Shown: positions 1 to 9,673, counted from the stretch's first letter. The stretch: 64,000 bases of DNA from Phytohabitans flavus (GCF_011764545.1 NZ_AP022870.1:9430001-9494000), one strand, 5' to 3'. The notes: a model not told the origin generated them from the letters alone. Numbers and translations: made by a program.

Positions 1-1376
1 ATGGCTTCGGCCGGGTTCAGCGTCGGGCCGGTGGGCAGCCGCTGCATCAGCGCGGTGGGCACCTCGACCACCTCGGCCGAGGGGTAGCCCAGCACCTCCA
101 GCACCTCGGCGCTCGGCACCGCGTACTTGACACCCGTGTCGGTCACGACGAAGTAGCCACCGGCCTCGGCCGTGGGGGACGCCAGCACGCGCACGACGGC
201 GATGTGGCCCGAGGGTACGAGCACGCCGTCGGCGAGCACGCGGCCGTCGGCGGAGGCGGACGTGGTCGGCGCGACCGTGTCCAGGCCCTCGACGGTGCCG
301 CCCACCACGAGGGCCGGTGTGGTGCGGCCGTCCGACGTGACCGCGCAGACCTGCTCGCCGGCCGGTACAAGTGTGGGGGCCGAGGCGGGCGGTGTGCCGG
401 CCTCGTTGGCCGGCGGGCGGAGGCGGGTGCTGTCCGGCGCGTTGTTGATCGCCGAGACGGCGACCTGCTCACGCCTCAGGTCGGCCTCGGCCGCGAGGAT
501 GGCGAGCTGGAGCGGCGTGATGGCCGCCTTCCCGTCGTCGAAGACCAGGTAGTGCTGCTCACCCGCGGCGGTCTGCGTGGTGAGCACCTCTCCGATCTCG
601 CGTCCGGGCATCGCCGTCGAAGGATTACCCCGGTCCGGGACCCGGATGTTCTGGATCTCGCTGCCGGCGGGCACCGAATTGATCCACGCCGACCCGACCG
701 GCGCCGAATTCACCTCGCCGAACATCGCGGTCACAAGGTTTGCCGCGTCCTGGATCAGGTGGCGGCGCCCCCGGTAGATCAGGTACGTCGTGCCTTCGGA
801 CCTGTCCCGCACCAGCAGGCCCTCGCTGTCGGCCAACGCTCGCCCGCCGGTGGTGCCCCGCCCGACGGCCAGCCGGACCCGGGTGACCTGCGTGCCGGCG
901 TTGTCGGTCTCCGGCAGGCTACAGATCGTCCACGGTAGACCGATGCGCTTCTTGAAGCTGGGCAGCGAGTCAGGTGCGCCCGCGATGCCGATCGTGTTGC
1001 CCCGCGGCACCTCGCCCAGCGAGTTACCGGAGATCCGGAAGACCTGCGCGCCGGGGCGGCCGGCGGCCAGCTTGGCGGAGGCGAAGTTGAGCGTCGGGTG
1101 CAGCACACCACCGACGTAGACGAAGCTGGCGCCGGTCTCCTTTTCGATGACCACGGCACCCTCGGTCTTCCAGCCGTCGCTGCCGACCTTGGTGAGGATG
1201 CCGTAGATGCCGAAGCCGGCCGCTACGAGGATCGCGACCATCACGCCGCCGAAGACCGCGCCGACACCGCGGCGCAGCGGCGACTGCTGCGGGTCGGTCT
1301 CGCGCATCACGAACGCGGAGATGACCCGCTGGGTCAGGAACTGGTACGAGTGGAGCTGGTCCCGCCGCGTCGCCAT
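1..1376 (-). CDS. eccB: Type VII secretion core protein EccB (3' end outside window)
   Basis: EccB is a membrane-anchored core subunit of the ESX/type VII secretion complex, with a large extracytoplasmic domain. The ATG at 1376 gives the family N terminus (MATRRDQLHSYQFLTQRV) followed by one membrane segment at about residues 38-61. The rest reads as the repeated EccB periplasmic fold. The last visible residues (LPTGPTLNPAEA) match the usual end of the family, so little is missing although the stop lies beyond base 1. It sits 6 bp downstream of eccD on the same strand, so the two are probably co-transcribed. A MycP-type protease is not visible and may lie to the left. Confidence 0.93.
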   Translation of the reverse strand, partial: MATRRDQLHSYQFLTQRVISAFVMRETDPQQSPLRRGVGAVFGGVMVAILVAAGFGIYGILTKVGSDGWKTEGAVVIEKETGASFVYVGGVLHPTLNFASAKLAAGRPGAQVFRISGNSLGEVPRGNTIGIAGAPDSLPSFKKRIGLPWTICSLPETDNAGTQVTRVRLAVGRGTTGGRALADSEGLLVRDRSEGTTYLIYRGRRHLIQDAANLVTAMFGEVNSAPVGSAWINSVPAGSEIQNIRVPDRGNPSTAMPGREIGEVLTTQTAAGEQHYLVFDDGKAAITPLQLAILAAEADLRREQVAVSAINNAPDSTRLRPPANEAGTPPASAPTLVPAGEQVCAVTSDGRTTPALVVGGTVEGLDTVAPTTSASADGRVLADGVLVPSGHIAVVRVLASPTAEAGGYFVVTDTGVKYAVPSAEVLEVLGYPSAEVVEVPTALMQRLPTGPTLNPAEA

Positions 1377-1382
1377 CGGACG

Positions 1383-2798
1383 TCACCCACCGATCGAGGC
1401 GAACAGGCCCTGGATCGCGCTGTACAGGCCGATCACCCCGCAGGCCAAGGGCACCAGCGCCATGATGGCGAGCACGTCGACGATGTCGGCGGCCCGGCCG
1501 AGGTAGGGCGACGGGGCGCGCCGGCTGTACACCAGGCCGGAGGCGAGCACCGCACCGGCGGCGACGATGGCCACCACGAGGACCAGCAGCCGCCCGCCCG
1601 TACCGGCGTCGACCGTAAAGCTGAAGAGCAGGAACGCCATGCCGACGATGCCGCTCACCAGCAGCGGGACGCGTTGCTGCGGCAGGGCGAAGAGGCGGGC
1701 GCGCAGCAGGAGCGCGGCCGCCGCCGAGAAGGTCAGCAGGTTGGCGGCGAAGCCACCGCCGCCCAGCACCAGGTACGCGATGGCCACTGTGGAGCTGAGC
1801 GCGGCGGCCAGGTTGAGCCCGCTGAGCAGCTCGGTCGCGCGGGCCACGGCGGAGAAGACGTCGGCGCGCTTGGGCACCGGCCGGTCCTCCAGGATCGCCT
1901 CCGGCCGGTCGGGCAGCTCTGGCACCGGCAGGCGCCCGAGCCAGCTCGCGATCAGCGGATAGCTGGGCAGCAGGCCGATCACCGTGGTGAGCGTGACCGC
2001 CGCGGCACCCTCCGATGTGGCGCCGGCCAGGCAGATCAGCGCGCCGAGCAGGCCGGCGAGGCTTGTCGCCAGGCCGGCCATGAAGAGGCGCTGCACCGCG
2101 GCCACACCGGTGTACCCGATGACGCTGAAGACGAGCAGTGCGCCGGCACCGAGCAGCACGCTGGGCGCGCCCAGGCCGGAAAGCAGGGTGTCGCTCGGTG
2201 CGGCGAGGACCGCGCCGCCGACGAACGCGTACGGCAGCCCGGAGGCGGCCACCACCGCGCCGGCGGTCGCGTCTCCCATCGCCCGGGCCAGCAGCATGCC
2301 GAGGATCGCCAGGACAGCCGCGACGCCGAGCGCGACGCCGCCGGGCAGTGCCCACGACGGGCCGGACATCACCAGTACGGCAAGCCCGGCGAGCAGGATC
2401 GCGCCGGTGACCGCGAGTCCGCACGCGCGGGTGGCGGGCCCGCCCCACGAGCGGCCGGACCGGCGGGCGCCGCTCGCGATGACCTCGACCACGTCGTCAT
2501 ACGCCAGCTCGGGCCAGTCGTCGCGGCGAGGCGCGAGGTGCAGCAGCTCGCCGTCGCGCACGCCCTGAACGGAAAGGTTGCGGGTGGGCTCGAGCACGGC
2601 ACCGGTGGCGCGGCGCAGCACCCAGCCGCCGTGGCGCTCACCGGCGTCGCCGAGGTCGTCGCCGGCATGCCGCAACAAGTGGGGTAACAGCTCGGCAACG
2701 ATGAGATTGTCGGGCAACGCGACGTCCATCCGCCGCTTGGGTGCCGCGACCGTTACCCTGGCCAGACTGAGGCCGCCCGGGGCCGTCACGCTGGTCAC
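1383..2798 (-). CDS. eccD: Type VII secretion integral membrane protein EccD
   Basis: This is the polytopic membrane subunit that forms most of the ESX pore region. The 471-residue product has an N-terminal ubiquitin-like (YukD) domain at about residues 10-95, then a long series of hydrophobic helices rich in Gly/Ala/Leu/Val (about 11 predicted) running to the C terminus; this is the standard EccD layout and length. It is followed by eccB after 6 bp. It is divergent from eccC, with only 95 bp between the two starts, so both arms of the locus may share one control region. Confidence 0.93.
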   Translation of the reverse strand: MTSVTAPGGLSLARVTVAAPKRRMDVALPDNLIVAELLPHLLRHAGDDLGDAGERHGGWVLRRATGAVLEPTRNLSVQGVRDGELLHLAPRRDDWPELAYDDVVEVIASGARRSGRSWGGPATRACGLAVTGAILLAGLAVLVMSGPSWALPGGVALGVAAVLAILGMLLARAMGDATAGAVVAASGLPYAFVGGAVLAAPSDTLLSGLGAPSVLLGAGALLVFSVIGYTGVAAVQRLFMAGLATSLAGLLGALICLAGATSEGAAAVTLTTVIGLLPSYPLIASWLGRLPVPELPDRPEAILEDRPVPKRADVFSAVARATELLSGLNLAAALSSTVAIAYLVLGGGGFAANLLTFSAAAALLLRARLFALPQQRVPLLVSGIVGMAFLLFSFTVDAGTGGRLLVLVVAIVAAGAVLASGLVYSRRAPSPYLGRAADIVDVLAIMALVPLACGVIGLYSAIQGLFASIGG

Positions 2799-2893
2799 CT
2801 CCCCGTTACCGTGCAGACAGCGCTCAACCTAGCATGTTGGCGCGGTGGCCCTTGTCTATAGGATTGACGGACGACTTCGGGGGAGGACGAGCG
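2799..2893. promoter_or_regulatory. Divergent eccD/eccC control region
   Basis: This 95-bp gap separates the divergent eccD and eccC starts. It contains a strong ribosome-binding site, GGGGGAGG at 2879-2886, 7 bp before the eccC GTG at 2894; this decides that start over the upstream in-frame ATG at 2834, which has no such site. A TATAGGAT stretch at 2857-2864 could be a -10 element for eccC. No operator was recognised. Confidence 0.5.
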
Positions 2894-5800
2894 GTGACAT
2901 CCGTGATCGTGAAACGGCCTCCGCGCCGTGCCGCGCCGCTGCTCCCGAGCGGTGAGGTCGTCCTCGACCCGCCTCCCGAGGTGCCACCGGCGTCCGGCAA
3001 GGCGTGGACGCGGATGCTCATGATCCTGCCCATGGCGGCCGGCGGTGCCGCGATGGGTCTGATGATGGCCGGCCAGCGCGGCGCCGGCGGCCCTCTGACC
3101 TACGTGGCCGGTGGCATGTTCGGCATCTCCATCCTCGGGATGATGGGGATGATGATGATGAATCAGACGGGCCCTGGCAAAAAGGAGATGATCGAGGCCC
3201 GCCGGCAGTACATGCGCCGCCTCGCCCAGCTCCGCGCGCAGATCCGCACCACGATCCGCCAGCAGCGCGAAGCCATCTACTACCGCCACCCCGACCCGGA
3301 CGCGCTCTGGTCCTCCGCCACCGGCGGGCGGCTGTGGGAGCGGCGCCGGGCGGACGCCGACTTCAGCGTCGTACGCATCGGTCTCGGCGCGCAGGAGGTG
3401 GCCACGCCGCTGGTGCCGCCGTCGACCCGTCCGGTCGACGAGCTGGAGCCCTTGTGCGCCATGGCGTTGCGCAAGTTCGTCGCGACGTATTCGATCGTCC
3501 CGGACCTCCCGGTCGCGATCGCGCTGCGCGACTTCTCGCACGTCTACCTGCGTGGCCCGGACGCCGCCATGCACGACCTGGTGCGCGCGACGATTGCCCA
3601 GGTGGCCACCTTCCACGCCCCGGACGACCTGCTCATCGGCGTGTGCGCGCAGGACGCGCAGCGGCCGCACTGGGAGTGGGCGAAGTGGCTGCCGCACGCG
3701 CAGCACCCGGCCAAGGTCGACGCGATCGGCCCGATCCGCCTCTTCGCCCCGTCGGTCACGTCGCTCGAAGCGATGCTCGACGACGTGCTGGCCAACCGAC
3801 CGCGCTTCGATCCCGCCGCGACCAACGCGGTGGGCGGGCCGCACGTGGTCGTGGTCATCGACGGTGGCTCGACGGCCGGCTCCGACCACCTGATGACCGA
3901 CGGCGGCGTCGCCGGGGTGACCATCCTCGACCTGTCCAACCCGCCGCCGCGCCTGCTCGACGACACGTCGGTCGTGCTCGACGTCGCCGAGGACGGCACG
4001 ATCTCGGGCACCACAATGGACGGCACCACCCAGGTGGGCAAGGCCGACTCGCTCGACGTGTCCCAGTCCGAGGTGCTCGCCCGCCAGCTGTCGCCGCTGC
4101 GGCTCTCCGCCACGTCGTATGCCGACCAGTCCGCCGGCGCCACCATCGACCTCGGCCTCGCCGAGCTGCTCGACCTGGGCAACCCCCGCGACTTCGACCT
4201 GGCGGCCACCTGGGCCAGCCGGCCCAACCGCGACCGGCTGCGCGTGCCGCTCGGCGTCGGGCCGGACGGGCGGCCGATCGAGCTGGACCTCAAGGAGTCC
4301 GCGCAGGACGGCATGGGCCCGCACGGCCTGCTGGTCGGCGCCACCGGCTCCGGCAAGAGCGAGCTGCTGCGCACGCTGGTGCTCGCGCTCGCGGTCACGC
4401 ACAGCTCGGAGATCCTCAACTTCGTGCTGGTCGACTTCAAGGGCGGCGCGACGTTCACCGCGCTCGACCGGCTGCCGCACACCAGCGCCGTCATCACCAA
4501 CCTCTCCGAAGAGCTGTCCCTTGTGGACCGCATGCTCGGCGCCATCCAGGGTGAGCTGGTCCGCCGGCAGGAGCTGCTGCGCAAGGCGGGCAACTACGCG
4601 TCGCAGCGTGACTACGAGCGGGCCCGTGCGGCGGGTGTGCCGCTGGCGCCGCTGCCCAGCCTGCTGGTCATCGTCGACGAGTTCAGCGAGCTGCTGACCG
4701 CTCGGCCCGACTTCATCGACATGTTCGTCCAGATTGGACGGCTGGGTCGGTCGCTCGGCATCCACCTGCTGCTCGCCTCGCAGCGGCTGGAGGAGGGGCG
4801 GCTGCGCGGGCTGGAGACCCATTTGTCGTACCGGCTGGGCCTGCGGACGTTCTCCTCCATGGAGAGTCGGGCGGTGCTCGGCGTGCCCGACGCGTACGAG
4901 CTGCCCCGCTCACCCGGCCACGGCTACCTGCGCACCGGCACCGAGGGCCTGATCCGCTTCCGCGCGGCGTATGTCTCGGGCGTCGTGCGCGGCGACGGCT
5001 ACCGGCCCACCTCGCGCGGCCGGCAGGTCGACCCGGTGCGCGACTTCACCACGTACTACGTGGCCCCGCCGCGCGACGACAAGCCGGCCACCCCCGAGGC
5101 GGTCGAGCCGGAGGAGTCCGCGGTCGGCGAGACGCTGCTCGACGTGCTCGTGCAGCGCATGGAGGGCCAGGGCCCGCCGGCCCACCAGGTGTGGCTGCCC
5201 CCGCTGGACGAGCCGCCGACGCTGGGCCAGATGCTCGCGCCGATCGTGCAGGCGCCGGACCGTGGCCTCACCACGCAGGCGCTCAGCCCGGAGCGGGCGC
5301 TGCACGGGCTCGTGGGCATCATCGACAAGCCGTTCGAGCAGCTGCGCGAGCCGATGTGGCTCGACCTGTCCGGCGCGGCCGGCAATGTCATGGTGGTCGG
5401 CGGCCCGCAGAGCGGCAAGACCACCTTCCTGCGTACGTTGATCGGCAGCCTCGCCCTCCGCCACACGCCGCGCGAGGTCCAGTTCTACGGCCTCGACTTC
5501 GGCGGTGGCGGCCTCTCCGCACTGTCCGGCCTGCCGCACATGGGTGGCGTGGCCAGCCGTCGCGAGGTCGACAAGGTGCGCCGCACGATCGCCGAGATGC
5601 ACGGGCTCATGCAGGCGCGCGAGGCCACGTTCGCGCAGCACGGCGTAGAGGGCATCGCGGCGTACCGGCGGGCCAAGCAGCAGGGCCGGTTCGCGGACGA
5701 CGCGTTCGGCGACGTGTTCCTGGTCATCGACGGCTGGAGCACGCTGCGCGCCGAGTTCGAAGACCTCGAGCCCCTGATCAACGAGGTGGCCAGCCGAGGC

Positions 5801-6859
5801 CTCGGCCACGGCATCCACATCCTGGCGGCCACCAACCGCTGGATGGACGTGCGGGCGGCCGCGCGCGACATGTTCGGTAACAAGCTGGAGCTCCGCCTCG
5901 GCGACCCCAGCGACTCGGCGATCAACCGGCGTGCCGCGGTCAACGTGCCCGAGGGCGCGCCCGGCCGTGGTCTCACCCCGGACGGCTTCCACTTCCTCGC
6001 CGGCCTGCCCCGCATCGACGGCGAGATGCGCGTCGACGACCTGGCCGACGCGGTGGCCGAGTTCGTCAAGCTCGCCCAGGACTACTGGACGCAGGCGCCC
6101 GCCCCGGCCGTACGCCTGCTCCCGGCCGAGCTGCCCTTCGTCTCCCTGCCCATGCCGTCCGGAGGCCGCCTGCCGATCGGCATCGCGGAGTCCGACCTCC
6201 AGCCGGTACACCTCGACTTCGATGCCGAGCCGCACGTCATCCTCTTCGGCGACATCGAGAGCGGCAAGAGCTCGTTCCTGCGCAGCCTGGCCAAGATGGT
6301 CACCACCAGCTACGACCCGAGCCAGGCCCGCCTGATGCTGGTCGACTTCCGCCGCAGCCTGCTCGGCTCCGTCGACAACCAGCACCTGATCGGCTACGGC
6401 ACGTCCCAGCAGACCACCACCGACCTGATCAAGCAGGTCGCCACGGTGATGCGCGAGCGCCTGCCCGGCCCGGACGTGACGCCGGAGCAGCTACGCAGCC
6501 GGAGCTGGTGGAAGGGCCCGGAGCTGTACCTGCTGATCGACGACTACGACCTCGTCGCCAGCTCGACGGCCAACCCGCTGAACCCGCTGCTCGAGTTCCT
6601 CCCACAGGCCCGCGACATCGGGCTGCACGTGGTGCTCACGAGGCGCATCGGCGGCGCCAACCGCGCCATGTTCGACCCGGTCATCGCCCGGATCCGCGAG
6701 CTCGCCTCGCCGGGCATCATGATGTCCGGGCCGCGCGAGGAGGGCGCGCTCTTCGGCAACATGAAGCCCCAGATCCTCCCGCCGGGCCGCGCGTGGCTCT
6801 TCACCCGCCGGCACGGCGCCCGCCTGATCCAGCTCTCCTGGACCCCACCCGCCGCCTAA
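2894..6859 (+). CDS. eccC: Type VII secretion FtsK/SpoIIIE-type ATPase EccC (fused EccCa/EccCb)
   Basis: EccC is the motor ATPase of the ESX system; it recognises substrates and drives their export at the inner membrane. The 1321-residue product starts with the typical EccC sequence (VIVKRPPRR, SGEVVLDPPPE), has two membrane segments within about residues 35-95, and then three FtsK-like ATPase domains. Walker A motifs are GATGSGKSE (near residue 480), GGPQSGKTT (near 835) and GDIESGKSS (near 1118). Walker B-like strands are LLVIVDEF, VFLVIDGW and LYLLIDDY. Only the first P-loop is the classic GxxGSGKS form, as is usual in the family. The gene is one fused polypeptide rather than split EccCa/EccCb, and stands alone on the plus strand. 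Confidence 0.95.
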   Translation: MTSVIVKRPPRRAAPLLPSGEVVLDPPPEVPPASGKAWTRMLMILPMAAGGAAMGLMMAGQRGAGGPLTYVAGGMFGISILGMMGMMMMNQTGPGKKEMIEARRQYMRRLAQLRAQIRTTIRQQREAIYYRHPDPDALWSSATGGRLWERRRADADFSVVRIGLGAQEVATPLVPPSTRPVDELEPLCAMALRKFVATYSIVPDLPVAIALRDFSHVYLRGPDAAMHDLVRATIAQVATFHAPDDLLIGVCAQDAQRPHWEWAKWLPHAQHPAKVDAIGPIRLFAPSVTSLEAMLDDVLANRPRFDPAATNAVGGPHVVVVIDGGSTAGSDHLMTDGGVAGVTILDLSNPPPRLLDDTSVVLDVAEDGTISGTTMDGTTQVGKADSLDVSQSEVLARQLSPLRLSATSYADQSAGATIDLGLAELLDLGNPRDFDLAATWASRPNRDRLRVPLGVGPDGRPIELDLKESAQDGMGPHGLLVGATGSGKSELLRTLVLALAVTHSSEILNFVLVDFKGGATFTALDRLPHTSAVITNLSEELSLVDRMLGAIQGELVRRQELLRKAGNYASQRDYERARAAGVPLAPLPSLLVIVDEFSELLTARPDFIDMFVQIGRLGRSLGIHLLLASQRLEEGRLRGLETHLSYRLGLRTFSSMESRAVLGVPDAYELPRSPGHGYLRTGTEGLIRFRAAYVSGVVRGDGYRPTSRGRQVDPVRDFTTYYVAPPRDDKPATPEAVEPEESAVGETLLDVLVQRMEGQGPPAHQVWLPPLDEPPTLGQMLAPIVQAPDRGLTTQALSPERALHGLVGIIDKPFEQLREPMWLDLSGAAGNVMVVGGPQSGKTTFLRTLIGSLALRHTPREVQFYGLDFGGGGLSALSGLPHMGGVASRREVDKVRRTIAEMHGLMQAREATFAQHGVEGIAAYRRAKQQGRFADDAFGDVFLVIDGWSTLRAEFEDLEPLINEVASRGLGHGIHILAATNRWMDVRAAARDMFGNKLELRLGDPSDSAINRRAAVNVPEGAPGRGLTPDGFHFLAGLPRIDGEMRVDDLADAVAEFVKLAQDYWTQAPAPAVRLLPAELPFVSLPMPSGGRLPIGIAESDLQPVHLDFDAEPHVILFGDIESGKSSFLRSLAKMVTTSYDPSQARLMLVDFRRSLLGSVDNQHLIGYGTSQQTTTDLIKQVATVMRERLPGPDVTPEQLRSRSWWKGPELYLLIDDYDLVASSTANPLNPLLEFLPQARDIGLHVVLTRRIGGANRAMFDPVIARIRELASPGIMMSGPREEGALFGNMKPQILPPGRAWLFTRRHGARLIQLSWTPPAA

Positions 6860-6925
6860 CCCACCGCCCGACCAATCCCTTAAGAGATAGAGATCTGAGC
6901 TACCGCGATGATGCTCCTATGGATG

Positions 6926-7996
6926 TCAAGCGGCTAGTTCAAGATCGTTTGTTGTGATGTGTTGGTAGAGCTCGCGGGCGACGTATCGCTTGAGGCATCG
7001 GATGATTTCTTTCTTGGACAGGCCTTGCTTGGTGCGTCGTTCGGCGTAGGCGCGGGTGCGGGGGTCCCAGCGTAGGCGGGTGAGTACGACGCGGTAGAGG
7101 GCGGCGTTGGCTTGTCGGTCACCGCCGCGGTTGAGGCGGTGGCGGCTGGTTTTGCCGGAGCTGGCGGGGATGGGGGCGGCGCCGCAGAGCATGGCGAACG
7201 CGGCTTCGGAGGTGAGTCGGTTGTGGTTTTCGCCGGCGGTGACCAGTAGTTGGCCGGCGACGTCGGGGCCGACGCCGTGGACAGCGAGCAGGTCGGGGTT
7301 GATGGCGGCCACGAGGGGTTCAAGTAGTTCGTCGAGGTCGGTGATCTCGGCGGACAGTTGCTGGTGACGGCGGGCCAGGCAGCGTAGGGCGAGCTTGACG
7401 GCAGTGGCCGGCGTGGCGGCGTCGGCCCGGTCGGGCCGCAGGGTGGCGCAGGTCGCGATCAACTGCTTGACGTTCAGGCCACGCAGTCGGGCGCGTAGTT
7501 CGTCGGGGGCGGTGACGATCAGGGTTTTGATCTGGCGTTGGGTGTCGGCGCGTTGTTCGACCGCGCTGCGCCGGGCCACGCGTAGGTTGCGGAGGGCTTC
7601 GACGCGGCCGTCGCGTTGTTTGGGGGTTCCGGTGCGGTGGCCGGCCAGGGCGGTCTTGGCGGCTTGGACGGCGTCGATCGGGTCGGACTTGCCTTGCGAG
7701 CGGCGGGTCTTGCGGTCCGGGCGGTCGACCTCGATCACCTCGACGCCGGCGTTGCGTAGTTGGCGGGTCAGGCCGGCGCCGTAGGCGCCGGTGCCCTCCA
7801 CCCCCACGCGGGCCAGTCGTCCGTGTCCGCGCATCCAGGCCAGCAGGGCCGTGTAGCCGGCTGTGGTGGCCGGGAACTGCTCAGTGCCGAGCACCCGTCC
7901 GACCAGGTCGATCACCGCGACGGTGTGCGTGTCGAGATGGGTGTCCACGCCACCGACGACCTCGATCGCGGCGGTGTCGGGTGTAATAGAGGGCAT
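6926..7996 (-). CDS. IS110-family transposase (DEDD recombinase)
   Basis: This 356-residue protein is an RNA-guided IS110-type recombinase. The N-terminal RuvC-like domain shows GVDTHLDTHT (first Asp, about residue 17), GVEGTGAYG (Glu) and DPIDA (later Asps). The C-terminal Transposase_20 domain contains AVHGVGPDVAGQLL and the IPASSGKT serine region (about residue 270), followed by LNRGGDRQANAALY. The ATG at 7996 is preferred because the conserved GVDTH motif follows within about 20 residues; the open frame continues upstream to 8158 through the structured non-coding end. The stop lies about 15 bp inside the element's left boundary. The gene looks intact and could be active. Confidence 0.9.
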   Translation of the reverse strand: MPSITPDTAAIEVVGGVDTHLDTHTVAVIDLVGRVLGTEQFPATTAGYTALLAWMRGHGRLARVGVEGTGAYGAGLTRQLRNAGVEVIEVDRPDRKTRRSQGKSDPIDAVQAAKTALAGHRTGTPKQRDGRVEALRNLRVARRSAVEQRADTQRQIKTLIVTAPDELRARLRGLNVKQLIATCATLRPDRADAATPATAVKLALRCLARRHQQLSAEITDLDELLEPLVAAINPDLLAVHGVGPDVAGQLLVTAGENHNRLTSEAAFAMLCGAAPIPASSGKTSRHRLNRGGDRQANAALYRVVLTRLRWDPRTRAYAERRTKQGLSKKEIIRCLKRYVARELYQHITTNDLELAA

Positions 7997-8064
7997 CGTC
8001 GTCCTGTCGTTCGTGACTGGGGCAGGGCGGCACGCACCAGCCGGGCAACGCGGACAAGACAGAG

Positions 8065-8212
8065 ACGGGGCCTCTAGCCAGGCTCCTATGAAGTCACAAC
8101 GCCACGTCCAGTGAGTGCACGAGCACCTCCCGACCAGGGCCGACAGATCATCTTCCAAGACCCCAAGGTCAGTCCGCCGTCGGGTCAGACCCCGGACGGG
8201 AGGTGCTCACAA
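8065..8212 (-). ncRNA. Candidate IS110 bridge RNA region
   Basis: This is the non-coding DNA upstream of the transposase. A 12-bp perfect stem, GAGCACCTCCCG (8121-8132) with CGGGAGGTGCTC (8197-8208), encloses a 64-nt loop. The loop contains GTCCGCCG (8172-8179), identical to the target flank at the insertion junction (8224-8231). Nearer the gene, GCTCCTATG (8082-8090) is identical to the element's own terminus at 6913-6921, just inside the other junction. A target loop and a donor loop matching these two places is the layout known for IS110 bridge RNAs. The exact RNA ends are unknown, and the fold is inferred by eye. Confidence 0.5.
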
Positions 8213-8504
8213 ACATCATCTCTGTCCGCCGGGCACCGGACCGCTGCTCCCGCAGCCTCACCCTCCGCGGTCCACAACCCAAACCCCAGCCCGGCCCGCC
8301 CGGCTTCGAGCCCAACGCGCTGATCAAGGGAGACCAGGCTGCGCGGTCGTCGCCGGGGGCGCCGTGCTACGCCGACCGCCCGCGTCGCGGGCGGTCGGGG
8401 TTGTGAGGCGCGGAGGGTGAGGCCGCGGGAGCAGCGGTCCGGACCACGACGGACGCCGCGGTAGCTCAATAGGGTCTGTGTTTGCTTTTGTTGGAGAGCG
8501 AGGG

Positions 8505-9673
8505 TCAGCGGCGGGGGGCGCCCGCGTACTGGCGCTCGACGTCCGTCTGGGAGAACCAGATGTACCTGTCGCTGCCGTCGCCCACCAGCGCGATCATGTC
8601 GTCGGCCATCACCTGGAGGAACTGGGTGCTCGGCGCGGGCAGGCGCAGCGCACCGCCGACCAGCGCGGCCTCCGTGCTGTCGAGGCGCTGAAGCATCACC
8701 AGGTTGCAGTCCTGGATGGACGGTACGCCGCTCTGGTCGAGCTGGCGCAGCACCGTCATCTGGGTCTGCCAGGGCCTAGCTGCTGGGGTGCGTTCGGGCC
8801 GACGAGGCCGAGGTCGTAGAGGAGCAGGACCGGCTGCTGGGCGTTGGCGGCGAGGGCCAGCGGCTGCTCGGTCGGGAAGACCGCCACCCGGTCGCCGCGG
8901 CCCGTGGCGCGCTCGCCGAAGCCGTGCCAGGTGCGTGGGTCGGAGGTGATGACGGCGACCCGGGCGCCCAGCGCCAGCGCGCGGAACGCGACGAGCATGC
9001 CCGCCCAGGCGCCGCCGACCAGGGCGACGCGGGTGGGCTCGGGCCGGAAGAAACGGACCGACACCGGGCGCTGCTGGCGGTCGGCGCCGAGGATCAGGCC
9101 GGTGCCGGGCGCGGAGAGGCGCAGCTTGGCCAGCGCCGGCCGGGAGACCGTGTGGGAACCGATCCGCAGCCGGGCCAGCTTGCCCAGGAGCGGCCGGCGA
9201 CCGTCGCCGTTCGGCGGGCGGCGGCTGTCGTAGACCGTGCCGGGCGGGCCCTCGTGCGCGGCGTCCGGGATCGCGCGGGCCGCGGCCTGGCCGGCGGTGG
9301 CGGACGCGGCCTGGGTGGCGGTCGCCGCCTGGGCGGCCTGGCGGGCCACGGTCGAGCTCCGCGGGCCGGCGGTGGACGGCGGCGGCACCTGCACCACGGG
9401 CGCGGAGAGCGTCGGGTCGCGGCCGATCACCATGCCACCGGTGGGCGGGTTGGGGTCCGGCACCTGCGGCGCTTGGGGCGGTGGCGGCACGGTCGTGCGC
9501 GGTGGGGGCGGCGGTGCGACCTGCTGCTGCCCGTACGGCGAGCCGTACTGCGCGGGCACGCCCGGGCGCGCGGCCACGGGTGCCGGGCCGACGGCGGCGC
9601 GGCCAGCGGGCGGCTGCTGCGGCACACCCGCCTGCCGCTGCTGCTCGTCGTCGCGCGAGCTGGGGTGGGTCAT
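8505..9673 (-). CDS. Pro/Gln-rich ESX-associated protein, frame broken near 8773
   Basis: The product is of unknown function and lies in the ESX locus. The first half (about residues 1-150) is rich in Pro, Gln and Ala, like the disordered leaders of other ESX-associated proteins. The second half is folded (VRFFRPEPTRVALVGG, AVITSDPRTWHGFG, YIWFSQTDVERQY). The frame breaks at GGG 8772-8774: restoring one base joins QQLGP to WQTQMTVLRQLDQSG and gives one protein of about 388 residues. As written, the pieces are 8756-9673 and 8505-8759. The ATG at 9673 overlaps the preceding mini-ORF stop (ATGA), so translation is coupled. The break is probably a homopolymer sequence error, but real truncation cannot be excluded. 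Confidence 0.7.

Larger units (their letters stand above)
6911..8222 (-). mobile_element. IS110-family insertion sequence, about 1.31 kb
   Basis: The boundaries come from the interrupted repeat arm. Arm sequence stops at 6910 (...CCGCGATG) and resumes at 8223 (TGTCCGCC...), leaving TG on both sides as a possible core dinucleotide. There are no terminal inverted repeats, as expected for IS110. The element carries one transposase gene on the minus strand and about 226 bp of non-coding DNA upstream of it, which is where IS110-group members encode their bridge RNA. Confidence 0.8.
6897..8470. repeat. Convergent-junction inverted-arm element I (left arm split by IS110)
   Basis: Two inverted copies of a roughly 70-bp arm flank a 118-bp spacer. 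The left arm is 6897-6910 plus 8223-8280 (GAGCTACCGCGATG, then TGTCCGCCGGGCACCGGACC and so on) and is interrupted by the IS110 element. The right arm is 8399-8470 in reverse. The arm core is GGTCCGGACCGCTGCTCCCG. Without the IS the element is about 262 bp. It begins 37 bp after the eccC stop and ends 34 bp before the stop of the convergent gene at 8505. Related elements lie at 16332-19038 and 45637-46004. Confidence 0.8.

Noticed and set aside
1098..2687. A 529-codon plus-strand frame across eccD
   Set aside because: Shadow of the eccD/eccB genes; no domain or membrane pattern of its own.
2795..4822. A 675-codon open frame on the minus strand antisense to eccC
   Set aside because: Low-complexity Arg/Gly/Val/Gln sequence typical of antisense frames in very GC-rich DNA; eccC on the other strand is unambiguous.
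7997..8158. An N-terminal extension of the IS110 transposase to 8158
   Set aside because: The extra 54 codons cross the structured non-coding end, are Cys/Pro/Arg-rich, and precede the conserved DEDD domain unlike family members.
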